From: Blastochloris sulfoviridis
GTDB taxonomy: Bacteria > Pseudomonadota > Alphaproteobacteria > Rhizobiales > Xanthobacteraceae
DNA: 41,652 nt
Assembly: GCF_008630065.1 (NCBI RefSeq)
Contig: NZ_VWPL01000030.1
Coordinates: 1 to 41,652, forward strand
Direction of reading: 5' to 3'
Shown here: positions 18,385 through 28,184 of the stretch, one piece after another
Layout: every line of letters starts with the position of its first letter
Position numbering within the stretch: the first letter of the stretch is position 1
Translations under genes and position numbers: made by a program
The notes under the pieces: generated by a model
Told to the model about the DNA's origin: nothing
The model's input: the letters and a program-made list of their open reading frames with translations, nothing else
The model's database searches: none

Positions 18385-19374
18385 ATGCCCGATCCGACCG
18401 ACCGATTGCTGATCCTGACGCTGGCCTTGGCGATCGAGGCGGCCATCGCCTATCCCGGCGCTCTGTTCCGCGCAATCGGCCACCCGGTTTCCTGGATCGG
18501 CGCGCTGATCGCCATCTTCGACCGGACTCTGAACCGGAGCGAATTCTCGTTTTCTCAGCGGCGCTTGACCGGGATTGTCACGATTTCGAGTCTGGTCGCG
18601 GTTTCGCTCGCAGCCGGCGTGGCGATCGAGGCGCTGGCGCGGGCCGGCGGGCTTGCCGGCTTCGCCGTGATGCTGGTCGCGGTCGCAACCCTCATCGCGT
18701 CCGGCAGTCTCGACCGGCACGTCGCCGCGGTGCCGCGCGCGCTTGCCGCCGAGGGACTCGCGGGCGGCCGGCGGGCGGTGTCGATGATCGTCGGGCGCGA
18801 CCCCGAGACGCTGGACGAGCCGGCGGTGTGCCGCGCCGCCATCGAGAGCCTGGCCGAGAACGCCTCCGATGGCGTCACCGCCCCGGCGATCTGGTTCCTG
18901 GCCGGTGGACTGCCCGGCATGGTCGCCTACAAGGCGATCAACACCGCCGATTCGATGATCGGCCACAAGAGCGAGCGCCACCTTGCGTTTGGCTGGGCGG
19001 CGGCGCGGCTCGACGATCTGGTCAATCTGCCGGCCTCGCGGCTGACCGCGCTGCTGTTCATTGCCGCCGCCGCCGTGGTGCCGGGGGCGTCGGCGACGGG
19101 CGCGCTCGCAGCAGTGCGGCGCGATGCCGGCCGGCACCGCTCGCCCAATGCCGGCTGGCCGGAGGCGGCCATGGCCGGCGCGCTGGGGCTGCGGCTCGCC
19201 GGGCCGCGCTCCTATGGCGGCGTGATGGTCGACGACCATTGGATGGGCGACGGCCGCACCAAGGCGAGCGCCGACGACGTGCGCCGGGCGCTGCGCCTCT
19301 ACCGGGTGGCCTATTGCGGCGCCGGCGCCGTGGTGGCGGCGCTGGCGCTGCTGCCGCTCATCGCGCGAGGCTGA
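18385..19374 (+). CDS. cobD: CobD (CbiB), adenosylcobinamide-phosphate synthase
   Basis: CobD is the membrane enzyme that attaches the aminopropanol arm to adenosylcobyric acid. The 329-residue protein has the family segments [51 protein letters not shown] and [17 protein letters not shown], with several membrane helices. I chose the ATG at 18385 ([13 protein letters not shown]), since upstream codons lie in the divergent cobC promoter region. Its 3' end overlaps that of cobQ by 17 bases, tail to tail. Confidence 0.93.
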   Translation: MPDPTDRLLILTLALAIEAAIAYPGALFRAIGHPVSWIGALIAIFDRTLNRSEFSFSQRRLTGIVTISSLVAVSLAAGVAIEALARAGGLAGFAVMLVAVATLIASGSLDRHVAAVPRALAAEGLAGGRRAVSMIVGRDPETLDEPAVCRAAIESLAENASDGVTAPAIWFLAGGLPGMVAYKAINTADSMIGHKSERHLAFGWAAARLDDLVNLPASRLTALLFIAAAAVVPGASATGALAAVRRDAGRHRSPNAGWPEAAMAGALGLRLAGPRSYGGVMVDDHWMGDGRTKASADDVRRALRLYRVAYCGAGAVVAALALLPLIARG

Positions 19375-20887
19375 ACAGGGCGTCGATGTCGAGGTGGGCG
19401 GCCAGATGGTCGGCCAGCGCGTCGAGCGTCTCCTCGATGCACGCCTCATAGTCGAGCGGGCTCGGCCCGGCGCCAAGGCGGGCGAGCCACGCCGTGCGCT
19501 GGCGGTCGTCGGTGAACAGGCCGTGGACGTAGCAGCCGGCGATGCGGCCATCGGCTGAGACCGCGCCGTCGAGGCGGCCATCGGCGAGCCGCACCAGCGG
19601 CCGCTCGGTCGCCGGGCCGCCGGTGCGGCCGACATGCATCTCGTAGCCGTGGAACGGCACGCCGTCGGCGACCGTCTCGCCCTGCACCGCCTCCAGCGCC
19701 TTGTCGGGGCGCAGCACGGTCTCGACGTCGAGCAGGCCGAGGCCGGGTGCGGTGCCGGGCGTGCCCTCCAGCCCGTCGGGGTCGGCGACCGTGCGCCCCA
19801 GCATCTGGTAGCCGCCGCAGACGCCCAGGATGCGGCCGCCGCGGCGGGCATGGGCGATCAGGTCGGCGTCCCAGCCCGAGGCCCGCAGCACCGCGAGGTC
19901 GGCGATCACCGCCTTCGAGCCGGGCAGCACCACAAGGTCGGCATCGGCCGGCAGCGGCGCACCGTCGCGCAGCAGCACCAGCTCGACCGCCGGTTCGAGC
20001 TTGAGCGGGTCGAGGTCGTCGAAATTGGAGATGTGCGGCAGCAGCGGCACCGCCACCTTGATGCGGTTGGGCGGGGTGACCTCGGCCGGCGGCTCGATGG
20101 AGGCGAGGGGGCCGGCGGTGATCCAGGCGGCGCGGGTGCGGCCCGGCTCGGCCGAGCCGAGCAGCGCCAGCGCATCCTCGGCCGGCAGCCGGTAGGCCAG
20201 CTCGAAGAACGGCACCAGCCCGAGCGACGACCAGCCGGTGCGGGCGGCGATGAACGCCATGCCATCGGCGAACAGCAGCGGGTCGCCGCGCATCTTGTTG
20301 ACGATGAAGCCCCGGATGCAGCGGCTGTCCTCGGGTCCGAGCACGGTGCGGGTGCCGACCAGGCTGGCGATGACGCCGCCGCGGTCGATGTCGCCGACCA
20401 GCACCACCGGCGCGCCGACGGCGCGGGCGAAGCCCATATTGGCGATGTCGTCGGCGCGCAGATTGACCTCGGCCGCTGCACCCGCGCCCTCGACCAGCAC
20501 GAGGTCGCTCTCGTCGCGCAGCCGGGAAAAGCTGTCCAGCACGTAGGGCAGCAGCGTCTTCTTGGCGGCCTGGTAGTCGCGCGCCTTGGTCTCGCCCCAC
20601 ACCTTGCCCTGGACGACGATCTGCGCGCCGGTCTCGCCCTGCGGCTTGAGCAGGACCGGGTTCATGTGCACCGAGGACGGTGCGCGGGCGGCACGGGCCT
20701 GCAGCGCCTGGGAACGGCCGATCTCGCCGCCATCGGCGCTCACCGCGGCGTTGTTGGACATGTTCTGCGGCTTGAACGGCCGCACCTGCAGGCCACGGCG
20801 CGCGAACAGGCGGGCAAGGCCGGCGACCAGCAGGGACTTGCCGACATCGGAGCCGGTTCCCTGCAGCATGAGTACACGGGCGGACAT
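19358..20887 (-). CDS. cobQ: CobQ, cobyric acid synthase
   Basis: CobQ amidates adenosylcobyrinic acid diamide at four side chains, using glutamine and ATP. The 509-residue protein begins with the dethiobiotin-synthetase-like P-loop [19 protein letters not shown] and [14 protein letters not shown]-terminal type-1 glutamine amidotransferase domain has the nucleophile Cys in [13 protein letters not shown], near residue 353, and a catalytic His in [18 protein letters not shown] lies upstream of the ATG at 20887. It overlaps cobD at the 3' end and is divergent from cobH. Confidence 0.95.
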   Translation of the reverse strand: MSARVLMLQGTGSDVGKSLLVAGLARLFARRGLQVRPFKPQNMSNNAAVSADGGEIGRSQALQARAARAPSSVHMNPVLLKPQGETGAQIVVQGKVWGETKARDYQAAKKTLLPYVLDSFSRLRDESDLVLVEGAGAAAEVNLRADDIANMGFARAVGAPVVLVGDIDRGGVIASLVGTRTVLGPEDSRCIRGFIVNKMRGDPLLFADGMAFIAARTGWSSLGLVPFFELAYRLPAEDALALLGSAEPGRTRAAWITAGPLASIEPPAEVTPPNRIKVAVPLLPHISNFDDLDPLKLEPAVELVLLRDGAPLPADADLVVLPGSKAVIADLAVLRASGWDADLIAHARRGGRILGVCGGYQMLGRTVADPDGLEGTPGTAPGLGLLDVETVLRPDKALEAVQGETVADGVPFHGYEMHVGRTGGPATERPLVRLADGRLDGAVSADGRIAGCYVHGLFTDDRQRTAWLARLGAGPSPLDYEACIEETLDALADHLAAHLDIDALFSLAR

Positions 20888-20955
20888 GAAACCTCGATCC
20901 TTTTGCGACCCGGTAGGCGCACAGCAGCGTCATCGCACCGCCAGGTCACGGCCGA

Positions 20956-20983
20956 TTGACAGTGTTGTCGTTCCAGATACCAG
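20956..20983 (+). promoter_or_regulatory. Candidate promoter for cobHIJ
   Basis: A good -35 element, TTGACA at 20956-20961, is followed after 16 bases by the weak -10 candidate TACCAG. It lies about 80 bases upstream of cobH in the divergent cobQ-cobH gap. No recognisable cobalamin riboswitch was seen in this gap. Confidence 0.3.
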
Positions 20984-21065
20984 ATTTGTTCGCCAATGGT
21001 GCCCCGCCTCGGTGCGGGACATAAGCCGGTTGACGCCGCCGCCGCCGTCCTGTCGAAAGGCTCCG

Positions 21066-21695
21066 ATGACATACGAGTATGAAAAGGACGGCGCGGCGAT
21101 CTACGTCCGGTCGTTTTCCATCATCCGCGCCGAGGCGCAGCTTGGCCGCTTCGATGCCGACGAGGAACGGGTTGCGGTGCGCGTCATCCATGCCTGCGGC
21201 ATGGTGGAGATCGCCGACGACATCGCGTTCGCGCGCGGCTTCGCCGCCAGCGCCAAGGCGGCGCTGCAGGCGGGGGCGCCGATTCTGTGCGACGCGCGCA
21301 TGGTGGCCGAAGGCATCACCCGCTCGCGGCTGCCGGCCCGCAATCCGGTGATCTGCACGCTCGGCGACCCGCGGGTGCCGGGGCTCGCGGCCGAGCTCGG
21401 CACCACCCGCAGCGCCGCGGCGCTGGAGCTGTGGCGGGGAAATCTCGGCGGATCGGTGGTGGCGATCGGCAACGCGCCGACCGCGCTGTTCCGCCTGCTG
21501 GAGATGCTGGACGAGCCCGGAATCGACCCGCCGGCGGCGGTGATCGGCATGCCGGTGGGCTTCGTCGGCGCCGCCGAATCGAAGGAGGCGCTGCTGGCCC
21601 AGGGGCGGGTGCCGGCGGCGGTGGTGCGCGGCCGGCGCGGCGGCAGCGCGATGACGGCCGCCGCCGTCAACGCCGTGGCCTGCGACAGGGAATAG
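21066..21695 (+). CDS. cobH: CobH, precorrin-8X methylmutase
   Basis: CobH moves the C11 methyl group to C12 to give hydrogenobyrinic acid. The 209-residue protein shows family segments [32 protein letters not shown] with the catalytic His, [22 protein letters not shown] and [18 protein letters not shown]. The ATG at 21066 ([17 protein letters not shown]) is preceded by AAAGG. It heads a plus-strand unit with cobI and cobJ. Confidence 0.95.
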   Translation: MTYEYEKDGAAIYVRSFSIIRAEAQLGRFDADEERVAVRVIHACGMVEIADDIAFARGFAASAKAALQAGAPILCDARMVAEGITRSRLPARNPVICTLGDPRVPGLAAELGTTRSAAALELWRGNLGGSVVAIGNAPTALFRLLEMLDEPGIDPPAAVIGMPVGFVGAAESKEALLAQGRVPAAVVRGRRGGSAMTAAAVNAVACDRE

Positions 21696-21740
21696 GCGCG
21701 CCGGAGCGGTCGATATCGCGCGGCGAGGAAAGGCAAGACA

Positions 21741-22466
21741 ATGACCGGAACCATCCATGGCGTCGGGCTCGGCCCGGGCGATCCCGAACTGATGAGCGTC
21801 AAGGCGGCGCGGCTGGTGCGGCAGGCGGCGATCGTCGCCTATTTCCGCAAGCCGGGCCGGCCGGGCGTCGCCCGCACCATCGTCGAGGGCCTGCTGGCGC
21901 CGGGCTGCGCCGAGATCGCCATGGAGTATCCGGTTACCACCGAGATCCCGGCCGACGATCCGGCCTACAATGAAATTCTGCGGCCGTTCTACGAGAAGGC
22001 GGCCGACGACCTCGCCGCGCAGGCCGCGGCCGGGCGCGACGTGGTGGTGCTGTGCGAGGGCGACCCGTTCCTCTACGGCTCCTTCATGCACCTCTACAGC
22101 CGCCTCAGGGAGCGCGCCAAGGTCGAGGTGGTGCCCGGCATTCCCGGCATGTCCGGCTGCTGGACCGCGGCCGGCGAGCCGATGACCTATGGCGACGACG
22201 TGCTGGTCGTCCTGCCGGCGACGCTGGAGGAGGGCACGCTGGTCTCCCAGATGGAGATCGCCGATGCGCTGGTGGTGATGAAGCTCGGCCGCAACCTCGG
22301 CAAGGTGCGCCGGGCGCTGGAGATCGCCGGCTTCCTGGAGCGGGCGCTCTATGTCGAATACGGCACCATGGCCGAGCAGACGGTGATGCCGCTTTCGGAC
22401 AAGGGCGACGACGAGGCGCCCTATTTCTCGATGGTGCTGGTGCCGGGGCAGGGGCGCCGGCCGTGA
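21741..22466 (+). CDS. cobI: CobI, precorrin-2 C20-methyltransferase
   Basis: CobI adds a methyl group from S-adenosylmethionine at C20 of precorrin-2. The 241-residue protein starts with the methylase motif GVGLGPGDPELMSVKAARL and contains LCEGDPFLYGSFMHLYSRL and the VEVVPGIPGMSGCW loop, all typical. The ATG at 21741 follows GAGGAAAGG. It ends in a GTGA overlap with cobJ. Confidence 0.95.
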   Translation: MTGTIHGVGLGPGDPELMSVKAARLVRQAAIVAYFRKPGRPGVARTIVEGLLAPGCAEIAMEYPVTTEIPADDPAYNEILRPFYEKAADDLAAQAAAGRDVVVLCEGDPFLYGSFMHLYSRLRERAKVEVVPGIPGMSGCWTAAGEPMTYGDDVLVVLPATLEEGTLVSQMEIADALVVMKLGRNLGKVRRALEIAGFLERALYVEYGTMAEQTVMPLSDKGDDEAPYFSMVLVPGQGRRP

Positions 22467-23215
22467 GCGGACGTCTGGTCATCGCCGGGCTCGGACCGGG
22501 GGCGGCGCGGCTGGTGACGCCGGAAGTGAGCGCGGCGCTGGAACAGGCCACCGATCTGGTCGGCTACGGCCCCTATCTCGCGCGCGTGTCCGAGCGGCCG
22601 GGCCAGACGCGCCATGCCTCCGACAATCGCGAGGAGATCGACCGCGCCCGCCAAGCGCTCCAGCTCGCCGAGGCCGGCCGCAGCGTGGTCATCGTGTCGT
22701 CGGGCGACCCCGGCGTGTTCGCGATGGCGGCGGCGGTGTTCGAGGCGATCGAGACCGGCGAGGCGGCATGGCGGGCGGTCGAGGTCGAGGTGCTACCCGG
22801 CATCACCGCCATGCTGGCGGCGGCGGCGCGGGTGGGGGCGCCGCTCGGCCATGATTTCTGCGCCATCAATCTGTCGGACAATCTCAAGCCGTGGGAGCTG
22901 ATCCAGCGGCGGCTGATGCTGGCGGCGGAGGCCGACTTCGTCATCGCGCTCTACAATCCGCTGTCGCGCGCCCGGCCCTGGCAGCTCGACCGGGCGTTCG
23001 GCCTGCTGCTCGGGGTGCGCCACCCGGCGACGCCGGTGGTGTTCGCCCGCGCCGTCAGCGAGCCGGGAGAGCAGATCGAGATCGTGCCGCTCGGCGGCGC
23101 CTCGGCCGAGCGCGCCGACATGCGCACCGTGGTGCTGGTCGGCTCGTCGCAGACGCGGGTGGTGACCCGCCGCCGCGGCCCGTCCTATGTCTACACGCCG
23201 CGCCGGGCGGGGTGA
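22463..23215 (+). CDS. cobJ: CobJ, precorrin-3B C17-methyltransferase
   Basis: CobJ methylates C17 and catalyses ring contraction in corrin synthesis. The GTG at 22463 overlaps the cobI stop (GTGA), giving 250 residues that begin SGRLVIAGLGPGAARLVTP. Family segments are VVIVSSGDPGVFAMAAAVFEA, VEVLPGITAMLAAAARVGAPLGHDF and IALYNPLSRARPWQL. It is the last cob gene in the window. The other ring-synthesis genes (for example cobG, K, L, M) are not here. Confidence 0.94.
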   Translation: MSGRLVIAGLGPGAARLVTPEVSAALEQATDLVGYGPYLARVSERPGQTRHASDNREEIDRARQALQLAEAGRSVVIVSSGDPGVFAMAAAVFEAIETGEAAWRAVEVEVLPGITAMLAAAARVGAPLGHDFCAINLSDNLKPWELIQRRLMLAAEADFVIALYNPLSRARPWQLDRAFGLLLGVRHPATPVVFARAVSEPGEQIEIVPLGGASAERADMRTVVLVGSSQTRVVTRRRGPSYVYTPRRAG

Positions 23216-23230
23216 GGGACGCTTCGCGGC

Positions 23231-23247
23231 GAGGGGCTTTTCCCCTC
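23231..23247. terminator. Bidirectional terminator between cobJ and dinB
   Basis: The stem gagggg/cccctc with loop cttttt-like bases fills the 30-base gap of two convergent genes and overlaps the dinB stop codon. Confidence 0.5.
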
Positions 23248-24517
23248 AGCGCCGCGGCCGGCCGCTGCCGAAGACGATGCCGCGCTCCACCGCCCCGGCG
23301 CCGAACTTCGCCCGCAAGGTGTCGACCGCCGCCTCCATGGCCGCGGTGCGCGGACCCGAGACGTCGACGAGGTCGGCCGGGTCGGCCTCGGCGATGTCGC
23401 TGAGCTCCGAGACGCCGATGCCGATCAGGCGGAAGCGGGTGCCGTCGGCCTCGCGCGCCAAAAGGTCGCGGCCGGCGTCGAAGATGCGGTGGGCGAGGCG
23501 GGTCGGGTGCGGCAGGGTGCGGGCGCGCGTCCGCAGGCGGAAATCGGCGCTCTTGAGCTTGAGCGTCACGGTGTGGCCGCCGAAGCCGGCGGCCTTCAGC
23601 CGCGCCGCCACCTTTTCCGACAGGCGCCACAGCACCGGTTCCAGTTCGTCGCGGTCGGCGATGTCGGCCTCGAACGTGGTCTCGGCCGAGATGCTCTTGG
23701 TCTCGTGCTCGGCCACCACCGGCCGGTCGTCGCGGCCGTGGGCGAGCCGGGAAAGGCGCAGCCCCTCGGCGCCGTAGAGGCGGGCGAGGTCCGTCGCGTC
23801 GGCGGCCGCGAGATCGCCGACCAGACGGAAGCCGTCGGCGGCGAAACGCTCGGCCGCCACCTTGCCGACCCCCCAGATGATCGACACCGGCTTTGCGGCG
23901 AGGAAGCGCTGGGCCTCGGCCGAGCCGATCACCGAGAAGCCGCGCGGCTTGTCGAGGTCGGAGGCGATCTTGGCCAGGAACTTGTTGGGCGCGAGGCCCA
24001 CCGACACGGTGATGCCGACCTCGCGCTCGACCGCGGCGGCGAAGCCGGCGAGCACCCGCGCCGGGCTCATGCCGTGCAGCGTCTCGGTGCCGTGCAGGTC
24101 GAGGAACGCCTCGTCGATCGACAGCGGCTCGACCAGCGGCGTCAGCGCCAGCATGCGGGCGCGCACCTCGCGGCCGACCCGCGCATACTTGGCCATGTCG
24201 GGCCGGACGACGGCCGCGTCGGGGCACAGTTTCAGTGCCTTGAACATCGGCATGGCCGACTTCACGCCATAGGTGCGGGCGATGTAGCAGGCGGTCGCCA
24301 CCACGCCGCGCCGGCCGCCGCCGATGATCACCGGCCGGTCGGCAAGGGCGGGGTTGTCGCGCTTCTCGACCGAGGCATAGAAGGCGTCGCAGTCGACATG
24401 GGCGATCGCCAGGGCGTCGAGCTCGGGGTGGCGCAGCAGGCGCGGCGAGCCGCAGTGCGGGCAGCGTGGCGCCGTTTCGGGAGCCGGGGCGAGGCAGTCG
24501 CGACAGAAGGCGGGCAT
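23246..24517 (-). CDS. dinB: DNA polymerase IV (DinB), Y-family, with N-terminal zinc ribbon
   Basis: This is an error-prone polymerase that copies damaged templates. The start ATG at 24517 (MPAFCRDCL) gives 423 residues. An N-terminal zinc ribbon, C5-x2-C8 and C19-x2-C22, precedes the catalytic palm with [17 protein letters not shown] (D42 and D44) and [11 protein letters not shown] (acidic pair near 143-144). The little-finger region follows with [14 protein letters not shown]. The zinc-ribbon form is common in alphaproteobacteria. A frame extension to 24583 overlaps the DUF3572 gene and is unlikely. It sits 19 bases from the DUF3572 stop, in the same orientation. Confidence 0.93.
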   Translation of the reverse strand: MPAFCRDCLAPAPETAPRCPHCGSPRLLRHPELDALAIAHVDCDAFYASVEKRDNPALADRPVIIGGGRRGVVATACYIARTYGVKSAMPMFKALKLCPDAAVVRPDMAKYARVGREVRARMLALTPLVEPLSIDEAFLDLHGTETLHGMSPARVLAGFAAAVEREVGITVSVGLAPNKFLAKIASDLDKPRGFSVIGSAEAQRFLAAKPVSIIWGVGKVAAERFAADGFRLVGDLAAADATDLARLYGAEGLRLSRLAHGRDDRPVVAEHETKSISAETTFEADIADRDELEPVLWRLSEKVAARLKAAGFGGHTVTLKLKSADFRLRTRARTLPHPTRLAHRIFDAGRDLLAREADGTRFRLIGIGVSELSDIAEADPADLVDVSGPRTAAMEAAVDTLRAKFGAGAVERGIVFGSGRPRR

Positions 24518-24536
24518 CGCGTGTCCTGGCGCCCGC

Positions 24537-24854
24537 TCAGCCCGGCGCCGGGCCGGCGAGGATGTCGCGGGCGCCGACCACATGGGCCGGGGCGATATCG
24601 GCGGCGCGGGCGACCGCCATCACCAGGTCATCATCGCCGATCACGAATTCCAGCACGGCGACCAGGAACGCGGGCTCGGCCGCGGCGGCGCGGAGCGTCT
24701 CCGGCCCCAGGCCGCTCAGCGCCAGGAACAGGCCGAGCCGCTGCGGGTCGCCGGCGACGACGCCGAGCGCGGTCGCCGCGACACTTTCGGCCGCCGCGCG
24801 ATCCATCGATTTGGCCCGATCCATCGATTTGGCCCGAGAACGGAAGGGATCCAT
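24537..24854 (-). CDS. DUF3572 family protein
   Basis: This small 105-residue protein contains [41 protein letters not shown], the pattern of DUF3572, a family of unknown function found in Rhizobiales next to dinB and divK. The ATG at 24854 follows GGAAAGG at good spacing. Its N-terminus contains a perfect 18-bp tandem duplication (24800-24835) that gives [12 protein letters not shown]. Methionines within the repeat are alternative starts. Confidence 0.85.
   Translation of the reverse strand: MDPFRSRAKSMDRAKSMDRAAAESVAATALGVVAGDPQRLGLFLALSGLGPETLRAAAAEPAFLVAVLEFVIGDDDLVMAVARAADIAPAHVVGARDILAGPAPG
24800..24835. repeat. 18-bp tandem duplication in the DUF3572 gene
   Basis: The unit gatccatcgatttggccc is present twice without mismatch. 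It encodes a repeated RAKSMD near the N-terminus. Confidence 0.95.
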
Positions 24855-24972
24855 TTGCCTTTCCGTAACAGTTCCACCACTAGACTGGCGAGGTAGGCTC
24901 TCCCCGTGCCGCTGCCCCGCGACACGGCGAACCCGGGGCTCAAAGTCTACAGGGCGACCCGGAGTCATGATC

Positions 24973-25344
24973 ATGCCGAAAACCGTGCTCATCGTCGAGG
25001 ACAACGAGCTCAATATGAAGCTCTTCCACGACCTGTTGGAAGCGCACGGCTATGCCACCCTGATGACGCGCAAGGGGATCGACGCGGTCGATCTGGCCCG
25101 TCAGCACATGCCCGACCTCATCCTGATGGACATCCAACTGCCCGAGGTGTCCGGGCTCGATGTCACCAAATGGATCAAGGACGACCCCAAGCTCAAGTCG
25201 ATCCCGGTGGTCGCGGTCACCGCCTTCGCCATGAAGGGCGACGAGGAGCGCATCCGCGGCGGCGGCTGCGAGGCGTATCTGTCCAAGCCGATATCGATCG
25301 CCAAGTTCATCGAGACGGTCCGTCATTTCGTCGGGGAGGCCTAA
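24973..25344 (+). CDS. divK: DivK cell-cycle response regulator
   Basis: DivK is a single-domain receiver that links polar kinases PleC and DivJ to cell-cycle control. The ATG at 24973 ([18 protein letters not shown]) has GGAG 8 bases upstream, which makes it better than the ATG at 24967. With this start the phospho-acceptor is D53 in LILMDIQLP, the same number as in Caulobacter DivK. K105-like Lys sits in YLSKPISI. The 123-residue length is normal, and pleD follows after 8 bases. Confidence 0.94.
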   Translation: MPKTVLIVEDNELNMKLFHDLLEAHGYATLMTRKGIDAVDLARQHMPDLILMDIQLPEVSGLDVTKWIKDDPKLKSIPVVAVTAFAMKGDEERIRGGGCEAYLSKPISIAKFIETVRHFVGEA

Positions 25345-25352
25345 GGCTTTCC

Positions 25353-26726
25353 ATGACCGCGCGGGTTCTGGTGGTCGACGACGTTCCGACGAACGTGAAG
25401 CTGCTGGAAGCGCGGCTCAACGCCGACTATTTCGAGGTCCTGACCGCCGAGAGCGGACCGGAGGCGCTGGACATCTGCGCGCGCGCCCAGTGCGACATCG
25501 TGCTGCTCGACGTGATGATGCCCGGCATGGACGGGTTCGAGGTCTGCCGCCGCCTCAAATCGAATCCGCTCACCCATCATATTCCGGTGATCATGGTCAC
25601 CGCGCTCAGCGACATCGCCGACCGGGTGCGGGGGCTCGAGGCCGGCGCCGACGACTTCCTGACCAAGCCGGTCGAGGACATCGCGCTCTTGACGCGGGTG
25701 CGCTCGCTGGTGCGGCTGAAGATGGCGCTGGACGAGCTGCGGATCCGCGCGGTTTCGACCCGCGACATCGGAATCGCCGATCCTCTGGCCGAGGCGGCGA
25801 TCGAGAGCGGCCTGGGCGGGCGCGTGCTGATGGTGGACGACCGCGGCGCCGCGGCCGAGCGCATCGCCGCGGCGCTGAGCCACGAGCAGACCGTCGAAAC
25901 CGAACCCGACGCCCGGCGGGCGCTGTTTCGCGCCGCCGACGGCAATTTCGACCTGGTGATGGTCAGCCTGGGGCTCGACGGCGTCGACGGGCTCAGGCTG
26001 TGCAGCCAGCTCAGGTCGCTCGACCGCACCCGCCACGTGCCGCTGCTGCTGGTGGTCGAGGCCGAGGACAATGACCGCCTGCTGCGCGGGCTCGACCTCG
26101 GGGTCAACGACTATCTGGTGCGGCCGATCGACCGGCAGGAGCTGCTGGCGCGGGTGCGCACCCAGGTACGAAAGCGCCGTTATGCCAGCCGCTTGCGCGA
26201 CAATGTGCAGCATTCGCTGGAGCTTGCCATCAGCGACGCGCTGACCGGCCTGCACAATCGCCACTATCTCGGCAGCCACCTCGGGGCGGTGATCGAGCAG
26301 GCCGCCGCCCGCGGCAAGCCGGTGTCGCTGCTCTTGATCGACATCGATCATTTCAAGAGCGTCAACGACACCTGGGGCCACGACGCCGGCGACGATGTGC
26401 TGCGCGAGTTCGCGCTCCGGCTCAAGCGCTGCATCCGCGGCATCGACTTGGCCTGCCGCTATGGCGGCGAGGAATTCGTGGTGGTGATGCCGGAGACCGA
26501 CCTCGGCGCGGCCGAGGCGGTGGCGGAGCGCATCCGACGCCAGATCGCCGCCGACCCCTTCGCCATCCACAAGGGCACCCGTCATCTCGACGTGACGATC
26601 TCGATCGGCCTGGCGTCCCGGATGGGGCCGTCGGATGGGGCCGAGGCGATCCTGAAGCGGGCCGACGAGGCGCTCTACCGGGCCAAGCGCGGCGGCCGGA
26701 ACCGCGTCGAGGCCAACGCCGCCTGA
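25353..26726 (+). CDS. pleD: PleD diguanylate cyclase response regulator
   Basis: PleD makes cyclic di-GMP when phosphorylated and controls polar development. The 457-residue protein has a first receiver (D53 in VLLDVMMPGMDGF, TKPVED), a second degenerate receiver (about 155-275; VMVSLGLDGVDG lacks the usual phospho-acceptor context), and a C-terminal GGDEF domain with active-site GGEEF at 369-373. An RxxD inhibitory site (RGID) lies five residues upstream of it. This is the expected PleD layout. The divK-pleD pair is conserved in Rhizobiales and Caulobacter. Confidence 0.95.
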   Translation: MTARVLVVDDVPTNVKLLEARLNADYFEVLTAESGPEALDICARAQCDIVLLDVMMPGMDGFEVCRRLKSNPLTHHIPVIMVTALSDIADRVRGLEAGADDFLTKPVEDIALLTRVRSLVRLKMALDELRIRAVSTRDIGIADPLAEAAIESGLGGRVLMVDDRGAAAERIAAALSHEQTVETEPDARRALFRAADGNFDLVMVSLGLDGVDGLRLCSQLRSLDRTRHVPLLLVVEAEDNDRLLRGLDLGVNDYLVRPIDRQELLARVRTQVRKRRYASRLRDNVQHSLELAISDALTGLHNRHYLGSHLGAVIEQAAARGKPVSLLLIDIDHFKSVNDTWGHDAGDDVLREFALRLKRCIRGIDLACRYGGEEFVVVMPETDLGAAEAVAERIRRQIAADPFAIHKGTRHLDVTISIGLASRMGPSDGAEAILKRADEALYRAKRGGRNRVEANAA

Positions 26727-27231
26727 GCGCCTGGGCGTAACCTTAAACTTTTACGCAGTTTCCGGCCCGCTGCGCCGGTGCCGCGTATTGCCATTGATTC
26801 CCGCACGCGTTGGGGTAGTTTCCCCAACGACGAGAGTCTTCGCAGGCCGCCCGCAACTGGCGCCTGCCGGCGGCTCTCCATCGATAACCCTACGGAATGC
26901 TCAGGTCCGCCGCATCTCCTGGGTCCGTGGGGTCTGGCCGGCCGGGCCGTGCGCGAGAGGCCTCCTTGCGCGCGATACCCGGCCGGCCTCCTTCGATTCC
27001 GGCCTTCTTCGAGCCCGGCTTCCTTCGAATACCGCTTCCAATCGCCTCCAGATCACAGCCCCTCGCACATCAGGCTCGTCCGCCGCGTCCAAAGCCGGGA
27101 AGGCTCGGCGCGTGACGGCTTGATGCTTGAAGGCTTGGCGGACAGGCGCTGTGTCATCATATGTGCAGGGCCGGAGGCCGGGCGCTGCCTTCGGCAGGGC
27201 GCAGGCAGACAAGGCGCTGAAGGACAAGGCG
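26727..27231. other. Intergenic DNA with hairpin and 16-bp degenerate repeats
   Basis: No gene is recognised in these 505 bases. A perfect hairpin, gttgggg/ccccaac, at 26809-26828 lies 83 bases after pleD and may act as its terminator, though no U-tract follows. Three degenerate 16-bp repeats (consensus GGCYTYCTTCGANYCC) start at 26985, 27001 and 27017. Promoters for the following small gene may lie here but none is clear. Confidence 0.5.
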
Positions 27232-27504
27232 ATGCGCGGGACAGCTCGAATCGGTGTGGCGGCCGTGGCGTTTGTGATGGCGGCGCTGGCCCTGCCGGCG
27301 TCGGCGCAGGTCGCCCAGCGGCCCAGCAACGGCGGGGTGGCGCAACGGCCGTCCGATTCGCAGATTTTCGGCAATCAATGGTCCAAGCCGAGCAACTGGC
27401 AGCAGGCGCCGATGCCCTATCGCAGCCCGTCCGATCGGCGGCCCGACCGGCCATGCCGGCTTGGCGAACGGCCCGACGCCATCAGCCTGTCGAACTGCCG
27501 CTAG
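27232..27504 (+). CDS. Small exported protein of unknown function
   Basis: I do not recognise a family. The 90-residue product starts MRGTARIGVAAVAFVMAALA and has a clear signal peptide ending ALPASA-Q. The mature part is polar, with two near copies of VAQRPSN/VAQRPSD, a tract rich in Gln, Pro and Ser, and two cysteines near the end (PCRLGERP...SNCR) that could form a disulfide. The stop codon TAG is also the first bases of a palindromic repeat. AGGACAAGG lies upstream of the ATG. A periplasmic or secreted location is likely. Confidence 0.6.
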   Translation: MRGTARIGVAAVAFVMAALALPASAQVAQRPSNGGVAQRPSDSQIFGNQWSKPSNWQQAPMPYRSPSDRRPDRPCRLGERPDAISLSNCR

Positions 27505-27655
27505 CGCATTTTCCGCAAAAGTGGATACCGGTTTTGCGGAAGAAAATGCGACAAACCAGAAACTTAGAGCGTCCGATCTGATGCAGTCAGATCGGATAAC
27601 GCTCTAGCGCATTTTCCGCAAAAGTGGATACCGGTTTTGCGAAAGAAAATGCGAC
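27502..27655. repeat. Composite palindromic repeat, A-B-A form
   Basis: Unit A (gcattttccgcaaaagtgg and onward to gaaaatgcgac, about 27506-27553 and 27608-27655) is itself a palindrome. Between the two copies lies unit B, a second palindrome with arms gagcgt...gatctga and tcagatc...acgctc (27566-27605). The same A-B-A structure is found inverted at 35480-35652. This sequence type is widespread between genes in Rhizobiales. Confidence 0.85.
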
Positions 27656-27716
27656 AACTCAAATAGTTAAGTCAATCCGCGCGGCGCATGACACCGGGGT
27701 TTCAGCGCCGCGAGGG

Positions 27717-28067
27717 TCATTCGTCCTCACGGGCGGGGCCGTCCGGGTGCAGGCGCTCGACCTCCGCCAGCACGTCGGCGATGCGGCCGCACCGCATCAG
27801 TTCGATGGCGCTGGCGCCGGTCGGGCCCGACAGGGGCGCATGAAACCACGCCGACACCTCGCTGGCGGAGCGGGTGGCGGACAGGCGGTCGACGATGTAG
27901 TGCAGCTGGCCGATCGATGTGCGCGTTCCGAGGTCCGGGGCGGCCTCGCCGCGCATCCAGCGGGCGACCGTCGCCGGCGAGACGGACATGATGTCGGCGA
28001 TATCCTCGCTGTGCAGCCCGCCGCGGTCGCTCAGATCGGCGAGGGTTCTCTGAACCGCCGGGGACAT
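27717..28067 (-). CDS. Xre/MbcA/ParS antitoxin-like DNA-binding protein, unpaired
   Basis: The 116-residue protein has an N-terminal helix-turn-helix (SEDIADIMSVSPATVARWMRG) and a C-terminal region (LHYIVDRLSATRSASEVSAWFHAPLSGPTGASAIELMRCGRIADVLAEVERL) resembling the DUF2384 domain of MbcA/ParS antitoxins, which neutralise RES-type toxins. The ATG at 28067 has AGGAGG at ideal spacing. No RES toxin is encoded downstream: the next DNA is the A-B-A repeat and an opposite-strand gene. It may be a solitary regulator, or have lost its toxin. The domain call is by pattern only. Confidence 0.7.
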   Translation of the reverse strand: MSPAVQRTLADLSDRGGLHSEDIADIMSVSPATVARWMRGEAAPDLGTRTSIGQLHYIVDRLSATRSASEVSAWFHAPLSGPTGASAIELMRCGRIADVLAEVERLHPDGPAREDE

Positions 28068-28184
28068 CGGTGCCTCCTGCCATCCTGGCATGTGCGAATG
28101 GCTTGCACACTTGTGTGTCGCGATGGCGACACTTGCATGTCGGCAGGCACATAAAGGGGTGCAGCGGGCCAAGAAGCGATGTTC

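Noticed and set aside
20888-21065. Possible cobalamin riboswitch upstream of cobQ or cobH
   Set aside because: The hairpin cccgc/gcggg is present but no B12-box-like core was found, and the gap is short. A covariance-model search would decide.
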